Shown piece after piece: positions 1 through 7,513 of a DNA stretch of 64,000 nucleotides. The position numbers and the translations under genes were made by a program. Numbering within the stretch: position 1 is the first letter of the stretch; every line of letters begins with the position of its first letter. The stretch covers positions 1-64,000 of the forward strand of contig JALOAL010000012.1 of assembly GCA_023228825.1 (NCBI GenBank), written 5' to 3'. The notes below the pieces were generated by a model. It was not told the origin of the DNA. It saw only the letters and a program-made list of their open reading frames with translations, and searched no databases. This DNA is from Dehalococcoidia bacterium. GTDB taxonomy: Bacteria; Chloroflexota; Dehalococcoidia; UBA2979.

Positions 1-120
1 TACGCCGTCGTATTCGCTACCGTCCAAATCGCCGAGGTCGACCTCCGGGCCGCACCTCGCGACCAGCCGACGAGTGTCCGATATGTCCCCGAACACCCGT
101 CCGACATGTCTCCGGTCTGA
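1..120 (+). other. Open frame entering from the left edge, with an imperfect direct repeat
   Basis: Frame 1 is open from the window edge to a TGA at 118-120, so this could be the last 39 codons of an upstream gene, but I recognise no family. The end of the frame holds two imperfect copies of a 16-bp element, GTCCGATATGTCCCCG at 76-91 and GTCCGACATGTCTCCG at 99-114. Each is followed by GAACACCC (91-98 and 119-126). Such repeats can be the end of a degraded insertion sequence, but no transposase is visible. It could be either a gene tail or a mobile element scar. Confidence 0.25.
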
Positions 121-158
121 ACACCCGCGAGGGGGGAGGGGGGCCGGAGGTGCAGGCC

Positions 159-1040
159 CTACGCCAGGCCGCGCTCCTTGAGGACACGCTGCATGGTGGT
201 GCCGATCTCGCCGGGGTTTTCGACCACCTCGGCGCCGGCTTCGCGGAGCGCCTGCTGCTTGGCGGCGGCGGTGCCGGCGGGGCCGGCGATGATGGCGCCG
301 GCGTGGCCCATACGGCGGCCCGGAGGCGCCGTCGCGCCGCCGATGAACGCCACCACGGGCTTCGACATCTGCTTCACGTACTCGGCCGCTTCCTGCTCCG
401 CCGTGCCACCGATCTCGCCGATGAGCACCACGGCCGCTGTGTCCGGGTCCGCCTCGAACAGTTCGAGGGCCTCACGCTGGCTGGTGCCGATGATCGGGTC
501 GCCGCCCACGCCCACCGAGCCCGACTGGCCGATGCCCAGGCGGGTCAACTGGTCCACGGCCTCGTAGACCAGCGTGCCGGAGCGGGAGATGACGCCCACG
601 TTGCCGGGGAGGTACACGTCCACCGGCATGATGCCGGCGCGCGCCTGCTCGGCGGGGTTGATGACGCCCGGGCAGTTCGGGCCAATGAGGCGCGTGACCT
701 TCGTGGACAGGGCGCGCTTCACGCGCATCATGTCCAGCACCGGGATGCCCTCCGTGATGCAGATGGCAGTGGGGATCTCCGCGTCCGCCGCCTCCAGGAT
801 CGCGTCTGCGGCGAAGGGGGCCGGCACGAAGATGAGCGAGACGTTCGCCCCATGCTGCTCCACGGCCTCGCGCACGGTGTTGAGCACCGGCACGCCCTCG
901 ATCACCTGGCCGCCTCGGCCCGGGGTGACGCCGCAGACGACCTGGGTGCCGTAGGCGAGCGAGGTCTTCGCCTCGCGCTGCCCGGCGCCGCCGAAACCCT
1001 GGACGACGACGCGGCTGTTGCTGTCCATCAGCACGCCCAT
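159..1040 (-). CDS. sucD: Succinyl-CoA synthetase alpha subunit
   Basis: Alpha subunit (293 aa) of the TCA-cycle ligase that converts succinyl-CoA and NDP to succinate, CoA and NTP. The N-terminal CoA-binding Rossmann region is clear (GFGGAGQREAKTSLAYG), as is the active-site loop GRRMGHAGAI with the phosphohistidine. Length matches the family. The ATG at 1040 is chosen because AGAAGGAG lies 7 nt upstream and the conserved sequence begins there; the frame stays open upstream but is low-complexity shadow. It follows sucC by 28 nt on the same strand, a normal sucCD operon. Confidence 0.97.
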   Translation of the reverse strand: MGVLMDSNSRVVVQGFGGAGQREAKTSLAYGTQVVCGVTPGRGGQVIEGVPVLNTVREAVEQHGANVSLIFVPAPFAADAILEAADAEIPTAICITEGIPVLDMMRVKRALSTKVTRLIGPNCPGVINPAEQARAGIMPVDVYLPGNVGVISRSGTLVYEAVDQLTRLGIGQSGSVGVGGDPIIGTSQREALELFEADPDTAAVVLIGEIGGTAEQEAAEYVKQMSKPVVAFIGGATAPPGRRMGHAGAIIAGPAGTAAAKQQALREAGAEVVENPGEIGTTMQRVLKERGLA

Positions 1041-1068
1041 GTTGTGTCTCCTTCTTCCAGTGCTTCGA

Positions 1069-2256
1069 CTACTGCGTGTTCTGGGCGTTCTTGGCGTTCT
1101 GGGCGGCTTCGACGGCCATGCGGGCCGCCTCGGCAAAGCCGTCAGCCCGACCAAGGTCGAGGCCGGCGTCGTCCAGGACCTGCTTGCCGATCTCCACGTT
1201 GGTGCCGGCCAGGCGCACCACCACGGGCTGCTTCACCAGCCCCTGGTTGATCGCCTGCACGGCGCCTTCCGCGATGATGTCGGTGCGCGCCAGGCCGCCG
1301 AAGATGTTGATCAGCACGGCCTTCACGTCCGGGTCGCTGCCGATGATCTTCAACGCGGACACCACGGCCTCCGGGTTGTTCGCCGTGCCGATGTCCAGGA
1401 AGTTCGCTGCGTCTCCACCCGCGAACTTGATGGCGTCCAGCGTGGCCATGGCCAGGCCGGCGCCGTTCACCAGGCAGCCGATGTTGCCGTCCAACTTGAT
1501 GTAGTTCTGGATGCCCGCGTCATGGGCCTCCAGTTCCTTCTCCGCCTCCTGCGAGCGGTCCCGCTGCTCCGCCAACGCCTGCTGGCGGAACTCGGCGCTC
1601 TCGTCGATGGAGAACTTGGCGTCGGCGGCCAGCAGGCGCCCGTCCTTCGTCACCACGAGCGGGTTGATCTCCACGATCGAGCCGTCGCTGTCCAGGAACG
1701 ACTTTGCGAGGTTCCCAATGAGCGTGCTGGCCGGGTTCAGGTGCTCGCCGTCCAGGCCCACGGCGAAGGCCAGTTGGCGGCCCTGGAACGGCTGGAAGCC
1801 GCAGGCCGGGTCGATCCACGTCTTGTGGATGGCATCCGGCGTGTTCGCGGCCACTTCCTCAATGTCCATGCCGCCTTGCGCGCTGGCGATGATCACCGGC
1901 ATGCCGGGCGAGTTGTCGATGGCCACCGAGAGGTAGATCTCCCGCTCGATGTCGATCGCTTCCTCCACCAGCACGGAACTCACCGGCAGGCCCTGCGGCC
2001 CGGTCTGATGCGTCACGAGCGTCATGCCGATGATGTTCGCGGCGTGGGCCTTCGCCTCCGCCGGGTCAGCGGCCAACTTGACGCCGCCGGCCTTGCCTCG
2101 TGCGCCGGTGTGGGCCTGGGCCTTCACCACCACGCGCCCACCCAGTTCCTTCGCAATCGCCTCCGCCTCGTCCGGAGTACGAGCAACGCGCCCGCGCGGC
2201 ACCGGCACGCCGAAGCGCGCGAGAACCTCTTTCGCCTGGTACTCGTGAAGTTTCAT
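1069..2256 (-). CDS. sucC: Succinyl-CoA synthetase beta subunit (ADP-forming type)
   Basis: Beta subunit (395 aa) carrying the nucleotide-binding ATP-grasp fold and the succinate site; partner of the downstream alpha subunit. It starts with the typical MKLHEYQAKEVLARFGVPVP, and the C-terminal ligase part contains GCLVNGAGLAMATLD and FLDIGT. The ATG at 2256 has a GAGG about 5 nt upstream and matches the family's N-terminus; twelve extra in-frame codons upstream are not conserved-looking. First gene of the sucCD operon, preceded by a leader that can form hairpins. Confidence 0.97.
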   Translation of the reverse strand: MKLHEYQAKEVLARFGVPVPRGRVARTPDEAEAIAKELGGRVVVKAQAHTGARGKAGGVKLAADPAEAKAHAANIIGMTLVTHQTGPQGLPVSSVLVEEAIDIEREIYLSVAIDNSPGMPVIIASAQGGMDIEEVAANTPDAIHKTWIDPACGFQPFQGRQLAFAVGLDGEHLNPASTLIGNLAKSFLDSDGSIVEINPLVVTKDGRLLAADAKFSIDESAEFRQQALAEQRDRSQEAEKELEAHDAGIQNYIKLDGNIGCLVNGAGLAMATLDAIKFAGGDAANFLDIGTANNPEAVVSALKIIGSDPDVKAVLINIFGGLARTDIIAEGAVQAINQGLVKQPVVVRLAGTNVEIGKQVLDDAGLDLGRADGFAEAARMAVEAAQNAKNAQNTQ

Positions 2257-2279
2257 GCGGCCTCGATCCATCGGATGCC

Positions 2280-2348
2280 GAGGGCAGCGCAAACGCTGGC
2301 AGCGCCCTCGGGGCAGTGGGACGTGGAACGGGCCGCAGTCCGCGGCCC
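2280..2348 (-). promoter_or_regulatory. Structured leader region upstream of sucC
   Basis: Two inverted repeats lie between the sucC start and the divergent lipoprotein gene. One has arms GAGGGC/GCCCTC (2280-2285 and 2304-2309) around an inner AGCG/CGCT hairpin. The other is a perfect 7-bp stem GGGCCGC/GCGGCCC (2330-2336 and 2342-2348) with a 5-nt loop. They could be a leader structure or an attenuator; no known riboswitch is recognised. Confidence 0.3.
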
Positions 2349-2414
2349 GCCGGCGATGTTAGCACCGGGGCGGGTGAGGGCTAGGAGGAGAGGGCGATCG
2401 GTTGGGAACGTCGC

Positions 2415-2420
2415 TAGGCT
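2415..2420 (+). promoter_or_regulatory. -10 element TAGGCT of a leaderless promoter
   Basis: TAGGCT ends 6 nt before the ATG at 2427. The intervening bases are TCCTCC, the opposite of a Shine-Dalgarno, so transcription probably starts at or next to the start codon. Confidence 0.5.
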
Positions 2421-2426
2421 TCCTCC

Positions 2427-3263
2427 ATGTCACGCGTGCTCGTACTCCCACTCATCGCCCTTCTCCTGTTCACCGCCTGCTCCGACGACGAGCCGGCGGC
2501 AACACCGGAGCAAACCGCCGTCCTTGAGCGGGTCACCTCATACGATGCGTGGCTCGCGACTGAAGTGCTGCCGACCCGGGACGCCATCGAGGAGGTCACG
2601 GGCGAGCGACCCGAGTTGCACTTCGGCGGATGGCGCCTCTCCGACCGGGTGTTTGCGGCCTCCTACCTCGGTGAGGAGGGGCGCCTGAACGCGGCAACGC
2701 AGGACAACTGGGTGTACGGCGCGGCGTCCTTCGTTGTCCGCGCGTTTGCGACGGAAGCGGAAGCCGAAGACTGGGACGTATTCGAGCGCCCTCCGGATGC
2801 CGTCGATCTAAACGGTGGGGCCTGGCTCGGCATGTCCGCGGGCGGGCATCTCACAGGTGGCTTTGCAAGGGCAACCATGCACTTTCGCACGTGGGGCTAT
2901 GAGGATGAGGGCCAGATGCGCGCCCTCACGGAAGCCCTGCGCGAGCGTGCGGAGCACGTCCTCGCTGACGCTCCGCCTGTCCCCCCTGACTTCCCTCGCG
3001 ACCTCGCCCCGGCCCGTGAGCGGTTGGCCCTCCTTCGGGACCTCACCGAGCGACGCGACGACCCCGGTGCCGCAAAACTCGAGGTGATCGGTGAAGCCGC
3101 TCGGCAATGCGATGCGTGGCACGCAGAGGGTGGCGGGAACTGGCGGTTGCTCGTTGGGCCGTGCCTGGACTTCCCGCTCAGCGTGGTCGGGAAGGAAGCA
3201 CTCCTGGTGAGCATCAACTACACGCTCGCAGCCGTTGATGAAGCCATAGCCCTCGTTCAGTAA
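2427..3263 (+). CDS. Putative lipoprotein of unknown function
   Basis: 278-residue secreted protein. A short hydrophobic signal (MSRVLVLPLIALLLFTAC) ends in a near-lipobox LFTAC with Cys18, followed by an acidic spacer SDDEPAATPEQ, so it is probably lipid-anchored on the outer face of the membrane. The mature part is hydrophilic and mixed alpha/beta; no catalytic motif or family is recognised. It has its own promoter: the ATG has no Shine-Dalgarno and sits 6 nt after a -10 hexamer. Divergent from sucC and followed 48 nt later by a phosphoesterase gene on the same strand. Confidence 0.75.
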   Translation: MSRVLVLPLIALLLFTACSDDEPAATPEQTAVLERVTSYDAWLATEVLPTRDAIEEVTGERPELHFGGWRLSDRVFAASYLGEEGRLNAATQDNWVYGAASFVVRAFATEAEAEDWDVFERPPDAVDLNGGAWLGMSAGGHLTGGFARATMHFRTWGYEDEGQMRALTEALRERAEHVLADAPPVPPDFPRDLAPARERLALLRDLTERRDDPGAAKLEVIGEAARQCDAWHAEGGGNWRLLVGPCLDFPLSVVGKEALLVSINYTLAAVDEAIALVQ

Positions 3264-3311
3264 CACTGCGAGCCCTCACCCCTACGCCGTCCTCGTGCTA
3301 ACAACGAGGGC

Positions 3312-3827
3312 GTGACACGCATCCTGATCGTCGGCGATACGCATGTGCGCGAGTGGGACGAGGTGCACCCCGCGCTGCGGGAGCGCGTGCGCTCTGCGGA
3401 CATCGCGGTGCACTGCGGGGACTGGACCGGCATCGGTGCTGTCGAGGGCTTCCGGAAGGAGGCGCGGCGCGCGGTGATGGTGCACGGGAACTCCGACCCG
3501 GTTCACGTCCGCGAGGCGCTCCCCTACCGCGAGGTCTTCGAGGTGGACGGCGTCCGCATCGGCGTGATCCACCCGGCCTGGGGACGCGAGGAGCCGCCGC
3601 CGGTGGAACTGCTGCCGGACTTCCCGGAGGCGGACACGGGCGGGCTGGACGTCATCGCCTACGGTCACATCCACGTGCCGCTGTCCCAGGTGCACGCGGG
3701 CGTCCACTTCGTAAACGGCGGGCAGGGCTATCCCTCGTTCCGTGTGCCCGGCACCGTCGCCTGGATCGAGACCCGCGGCGAAGGGCGGTTCACCGTGAGC
3801 ATTGAGGAGTTCGCGCCGGCGCGTTGA
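3312..3827 (+). CDS. YfcE/MJ0936-type metallophosphoesterase
   Basis: 171-residue cytosolic calcineurin-like phosphoesterase of the short YfcE/MJ0936 group, expected to hydrolyse phosphodiesters with a two-metal centre. Metal-binding motifs appear in the right order: GDTH near the N-terminus, HCGDW, HGNSD and GHIHVP near the C-terminus. The start is GTG at 3312, with GAGGG upstream; TAACAA at 3299-3304 is a possible -10 but lacks the final T. The physiological substrate cannot be read from sequence. Confidence 0.9.
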   Translation: MTRILIVGDTHVREWDEVHPALRERVRSADIAVHCGDWTGIGAVEGFRKEARRAVMVHGNSDPVHVREALPYREVFEVDGVRIGVIHPAWGREEPPPVELLPDFPEADTGGLDVIAYGHIHVPLSQVHAGVHFVNGGQGYPSFRVPGTVAWIETRGEGRFTVSIEEFAPAR

Positions 3828-3947
3828 CCGCGGCACCCTCTGCGCGTGCCGTGCGGCGGCCCGGCCGGGGTTGGGACGACGGCGCCCACAAGCCCGCCTG
3901 GGACGAGTGGTGAACCTGGCCCAGCGGTAACCCCGGGCGATCGCGGG

Positions 3948-4799
3948 CTAGCCGTTCGTGCTCTGCATGAACGCGGACACACGCTCCAGGATGCCGTCGA
4001 TGCCGCCGCTCTGGTGGAGGGCGCTGCTGACCGCGCCGGAGTGCCATTCCGGGGCCGTGGGCGGGCGGCCGGGGTCCACCTCGAAGCCGTCGTTGATGCC
4101 GTGGGCGCGGGCGAAGAGGCGGGCCCGGACGACGAAGGCCTCCAGGGACTGCGGGTCGGGGAGGTCGTTCGGGTCCAGGTGGTGACGCTGTACGGCGCGG
4201 GCCAGCGGCTCCGGGAAGTTCCAGTGCAGCGCCAGCGCCCCGCCCAGTTCCGCGTCCGTGAACCCCAGCATCGTGCGCTGTGCGTCCGCCAGCGAGCCAC
4301 CCTGGCGTTCCACCAGCATGCGCGACGCGTGCAACTCGCGAGGCCGGTGCTGGTCCAGCGCCAGCCGGCCGATGTTGTGCAGGACGCCCGCGGTGAACGC
4401 CTCGTCCTGGTGCAACTTCGTGGCCCTCGCCAGCACCTCCGCCAGGAGGCCCACCGTGACGGAGTAGCGCCAGGCCGTCATCGCATCCAGCACGCGGCCG
4501 CCCGGGAGGGTGTCGATCACGCAGGAGGCGAGCGTGGCGGAGCGCACGGCTCGGAAGCCCAGCAGCACCACGGCGTCGCGGACGGTGGAGATGCGTCGAG
4601 GGAAGCCGTAGTACGCGGAGTTGGACAGGCGCAGCAATTTCGCCGTGAGCGCCTGGTCCGCAGAGACCGCCTGCGCCAGTTCGTGCGCGGAGAACTGGTC
4701 GCCCTCGGCAATTTCGAGCACGCGCACCGCCACCATGGGGAGCGGCTGCAGTTCGCCGATCTCCGCGATCAGCAGATCCAGGCTCGGCTGTGGCTCCAC
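3948..4799 (-). CDS. HDOD domain protein
   Basis: A 283-residue protein made almost entirely of one HDOD domain, a catalytically inert relative of HD phosphohydrolases used in bacterial signalling and regulation. Characteristic segments are QPLPMVAVRVLEIAEG, the LLRLSNSAYYG helix, ISTVRDAVVLLG and the later HNIGRLALDQH. No receiver, GGDEF or EAL domain is attached. The frame is open to a GTG at 4859, but the GTG at 4799 is preferred because GAAGGA lies 7 nt before it and the conserved domain begins soon after. Convergent with the phosphoesterase gene. Confidence 0.88.
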   Translation of the reverse strand: MEPQPSLDLLIAEIGELQPLPMVAVRVLEIAEGDQFSAHELAQAVSADQALTAKLLRLSNSAYYGFPRRISTVRDAVVLLGFRAVRSATLASCVIDTLPGGRVLDAMTAWRYSVTVGLLAEVLARATKLHQDEAFTAGVLHNIGRLALDQHRPRELHASRMLVERQGGSLADAQRTMLGFTDAELGGALALHWNFPEPLARAVQRHHLDPNDLPDPQSLEAFVVRARLFARAHGINDGFEVDPGRPPTAPEWHSGAVSSALHQSGGIDGILERVSAFMQSTNG

Positions 4800-4993
4800 G
4801 GACGAGTCCTTCGATGTCCCGCGGCTACCGCCCTCGCCCCCGCGCACCGACCGGCGCACGAGCCCGGGACGGATCGTGTGCCGCCATCATCGGCCCGTGC
4901 CGATCTCCTGGTGTCGGGTGAAACCCTGAACGCCTGCTTCCAGGTTCACGAGGTCGCAATGCAGCGTTCACGGGGTGTTTACCGGAGGAGCGC

Positions 4994-5176
4994 ATGCTGA
5001 GGTTGAGCCAGGGAGGGAAATCAGAAGGGATGCCTGTGATGCCCCGTACCACGATCGTCCGCTGCGATGAGTGCGCCATCGAGTTTGAACTGTTCAAGGA
5101 TCTGGCCAGCGTGGGCCGCTGCACCCACGGCCGCCCGCACCGCTCCGTCCGCCTCCACCGACCGCGTGCGTCCTGA
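4994..5176 (+). CDS. Small hypothetical protein with Cys/His cluster
   Basis: 60-residue basic protein with CDEC in the middle and a further Cys-Thr-His pair about 20 residues later (GRCTHGRPHRS), an arrangement that could bind zinc. A strong Shine-Dalgarno GGAGGAG precedes the ATG at 4994. Internal ATGs at 5030 and 5039 would give shorter versions beginning at the more conserved-looking MPRTTIVRCDECAIEFELF. No family recognised. Followed by a hairpin and then the convergent tRNA gene. Confidence 0.5.
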   Translation: MLRLSQGGKSEGMPVMPRTTIVRCDECAIEFELFKDLASVGRCTHGRPHRSVRLHRPRAS

Positions 5177-5200
5177 CCCTTCCGAACCGCGAGGTCCACA

Positions 5201-5231
5201 GGCCCTGCCCGCCATCGAGGCAGGCGGGGCC
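5201..5231. terminator. Hairpin between the small CDS and tRNA-Ser
   Basis: 13-nt arms GGCCCTGCCCGCC and GGCAGGCGGGGCC around loop ATCGA pair with one mismatch and one wobble. It lies between convergent transcription units and can serve either. No clear T-tract on either side. Confidence 0.5.
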
Positions 5232-5267
5232 GTCGGGGCGCCTCGGCGTGAGGGGGCGTGGCGTGCA

Positions 5268-5357
5268 TGGCGGAGGGGGTGGGATTCGAACCCACGGTCC
5301 TCTCGCGAGGACGCTCGTTTTCAAGACGAGTCCGTTCAACCGCTCCGGCACCCCTCC
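5268..5357 (-). tRNA. tRNA-Ser (anticodon UGA), CCA encoded
   Basis: Class II tRNA on the minus strand. The acceptor stem GGAGGGG pairs with CCCCTCC, followed by discriminator G and an encoded CCA (5268-5270). The anticodon stem CTCGT/ACGAG holds loop CTTGAAA, so the anticodon is TGA, reading UCA-type serine codons. A long variable arm (CGTCCTCGCGAGAGGACCG) and the T-loop GGTTCGAATCC are present. Stands alone, with no neighbouring tRNAs. Confidence 0.97.
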
Positions 5358-5409
5358 GTGCGGCGGCTCCGCGATCCTATCGCGCGGAGACAGTGCCGTC
5401 CGTGGCGGG

Positions 5410-7143
5410 CTACCGCCACTGCGAGGAGAGGCCGCGACGGACGATGGCGGCGCCGGCGAGGTACTCCACGTCGTAGCGCGGATCGCTGATGAAGGACATC
5501 AGCAGGGGATCGCAGCAGCCGTTGGGGAGGAACACATGCGTGAACTCCACCTGCTGCGCGATGGCCTCGATGCAGTCAGCGTCCTGGTACCAGCAGGTCC
5601 ACGCCAGGTCGTGGAGGTAGACCCGCCGGTCGAAGGCGCCGTCCACCCACTCGTAGCCCTGCGGCACGTTGACGGCGGGGCGGTGGGCCAGCGTGGGCAG
5701 CCACTCGCCCTCTCGGTCCGCCGGCCACGGGCGCATGGGGATCACGAGGAACGTGGAGTCCGGCGGCAGCGCCAGCGCAGCCCAGGACATCGCACGCTGG
5801 TCGACGTCTGAGACCGGACGGAGGTAGGCCGCCTCGCCTCGACTCTGGTGCGTCGCGCCGTAGAAGAGGATGCCCAGGACAAGGCCGGCGAGCAGCGCCG
5901 GACGCCACGAGGCGAACTCGGAGCGTGGCCGGCGAGCGGTGGCATCGCTCGTGACGTCCGGGCTGGCGGCGGGATCGTCGCCCTCGCCGGTGGCGGCGTC
6001 GCGCAGGATGGGGATGAGCACCTGGGCCGTGGCGTAGCCCGCCAGCAACGCCGTGGGCACCACCGAGAACGTGGCCAGGGCGCGCATGTTCAGCAGGATC
6101 AGCGCGCCCCACAGCGCCGGCAGCACCCAGTGGCCGCGCGCCACCGCGATGAACGCTCCCAGCGCCCCCGTGGCCCCCACGACCGCAAAGAACGGCTCGT
6201 GCGTGATTACCGGCGTGATCAATCGCTCGAACAGGTTGGAGGAGATCACGCCGTCCGAGAGCACGTCGCCGCCGTACGTGCGCGCCGCCAGGAACGGCTC
6301 GAACCCATGGCGCACCAGCACCGTGGCCCACCACGGCGCCGTCAGCGTCAGCGTGCCCAGGCCCACGGTGAGGAACACCGTCACCCTCCAGCGCGTGGGC
6401 GGCAGCACAGAGGACAGCAGGATGCCGGTGGCCAGGAGGACAGCCGCCTCCAGGTGGGTGCCCAGCGTGGCGGCCGAGAGCAGCGTGGCGGCCACGAGCG
6501 CACGTCGACGCGTGGCCGGGGCGGCGTCCTCCCGCATGGCGATGCGGAACGCCGCCAGCGCGAACAGCGCCGCGGCCAGGCCCAGGCTGCGTGTCAGCCC
6601 GCCGCCCATCACCAGCCACGTGAACGAGCGCGGCGTCAGCGCGAAGGCGAAGGCGGCCAGCAACGGGATGAGGCGGCCCTCGAAGAAGGTGCGGCCCAGG
6701 CAGTAGACGCCGGCCACCGTGAGCATGGACCCCGTGAGCGGCAGCAGCCAGTACACCTCCAGCATGGAGAAGGGCGTGAGGTCTTCGATCAGCGCTGCGA
6801 TGTAGAACGCGAGCGGCGGGTAGGCGAAGGGGATGGCCGCTTCATACCCCGCGGGGTTGTAGGAGGTGGTCCACGGCAGGGCGTAGCCGGCGGCCTGGAT
6901 GTCCTGCGACATCACCACGAACAGGCCGCCATCGTTCAGCGGGAACCCGGCCGGTAGCACAAAGAGCGCGCGCACCATGAGCGCGACGAGCGCCACGCCG
7001 ATGAACCCGAGCGCCCACCGCTGATCCTGCGCCAGGTCGAGGAGATCCGAGGTCCACGAGCGTTCTTCAACGTCTCGCGCTCCCAGGCGACCCGCATGCG
7101 ACGCGACGCGAGCAACGTCCGATATTTCCGGGGGCTCGTCCAC
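5410..7143 (-). CDS. Polytopic membrane protein, GT-C-like glycosyltransferase candidate
   Basis: 577-residue integral membrane protein with about ten or more hydrophobic segments and a C-terminal hydrophilic part of roughly 120 residues. The first extracytoplasmic loop holds a PLNDGG motif and an aromatic-rich stretch (AYPPLAFYIAALIEDLTPF), the layout of GT-C lipid-sugar transferases and related proteins, but no diagnostic motif fixes the substrate. The start is placed at GTG 7143, which lies 6 nt after TATCGT; an open frame further upstream would run into the divergent ferredoxin gene. Membrane location is certain; enzymatic role is inference. Confidence 0.75.
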   Translation of the reverse strand: MDEPPEISDVARVASHAGRLGARDVEERSWTSDLLDLAQDQRWALGFIGVALVALMVRALFVLPAGFPLNDGGLFVVMSQDIQAAGYALPWTTSYNPAGYEAAIPFAYPPLAFYIAALIEDLTPFSMLEVYWLLPLTGSMLTVAGVYCLGRTFFEGRLIPLLAAFAFALTPRSFTWLVMGGGLTRSLGLAAALFALAAFRIAMREDAAPATRRRALVAATLLSAATLGTHLEAAVLLATGILLSSVLPPTRWRVTVFLTVGLGTLTLTAPWWATVLVRHGFEPFLAARTYGGDVLSDGVISSNLFERLITPVITHEPFFAVVGATGALGAFIAVARGHWVLPALWGALILLNMRALATFSVVPTALLAGYATAQVLIPILRDAATGEGDDPAASPDVTSDATARRPRSEFASWRPALLAGLVLGILFYGATHQSRGEAAYLRPVSDVDQRAMSWAALALPPDSTFLVIPMRPWPADREGEWLPTLAHRPAVNVPQGYEWVDGAFDRRVYLHDLAWTCWYQDADCIEAIAQQVEFTHVFLPNGCCDPLLMSFISDPRYDVEYLAGAAIVRRGLSSQWR

Positions 7144-7149
7144 GTCTCG

Positions 7150-7155
7150 ACGATA
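7150..7155 (-). promoter_or_regulatory. -10 element TATCGT of a leaderless promoter
   Basis: On the minus strand TATCGT is followed by CGAGAC and then the GTG at 7143; no Shine-Dalgarno is present. It supports the start chosen for the membrane protein. Confidence 0.45.
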
Positions 7156-7513
7156 TCGAGGCGGCCGCCTGTGGGTGTTCCAGAACGGTGACAGGAAGCC
7201 CCTCCTCCATACCGATCTGATGAGGGCGACTCCCGCCAGCCGCCCTCCGGCGCGGGGACGCCCGGCTCGAGGGCGGCCCGGAGGGTCGACGTGGCACGAG
7301 GGTGAGCCGGGTAGCGGTCCTCGGGATGCGCCTCGAAACGGCGGAAAAAACGCGCAGATGACGCGCTCAATGTCGTGCGTGATGAAGGAGTGCTCGACCG
7401 GGCGGGTATGCTCAGCGGGACGGCGTAGACCTCCACCGGGACGGCTCGTAAGATCGTGGCGATCCGCCTCGGCGCTCCGCGGACGCGCGAGCCCCGTCGG
7501 AAAGGCTATCCCC
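7156..7513. other. Divergent intergenic region before the ferredoxin fusion gene
   Basis: About 360 bp without a convincing gene between the membrane protein and the ferredoxin fusion. It contains the minus-strand -10 noted nearby and a possible plus-strand -10 TAAGAT at 7449-7454 about 60 nt before the TTG start. No RNA gene or repeat is recognised. Open frames through it on both strands are extensions of the flanking genes. Confidence 0.4.

Noticed and set aside
1018..2688. Long plus-strand open frame (556 codons) across sucC
   Set aside because: Antisense shadow of sucC caused by high GC; low-complexity His/Arg/Val-rich translation and no family.
5094..5351. Minus-strand reading frame beginning MPERLNGLVLKTSVLARG
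   Set aside because: It is the translation of tRNA-Ser itself, a common false gene.
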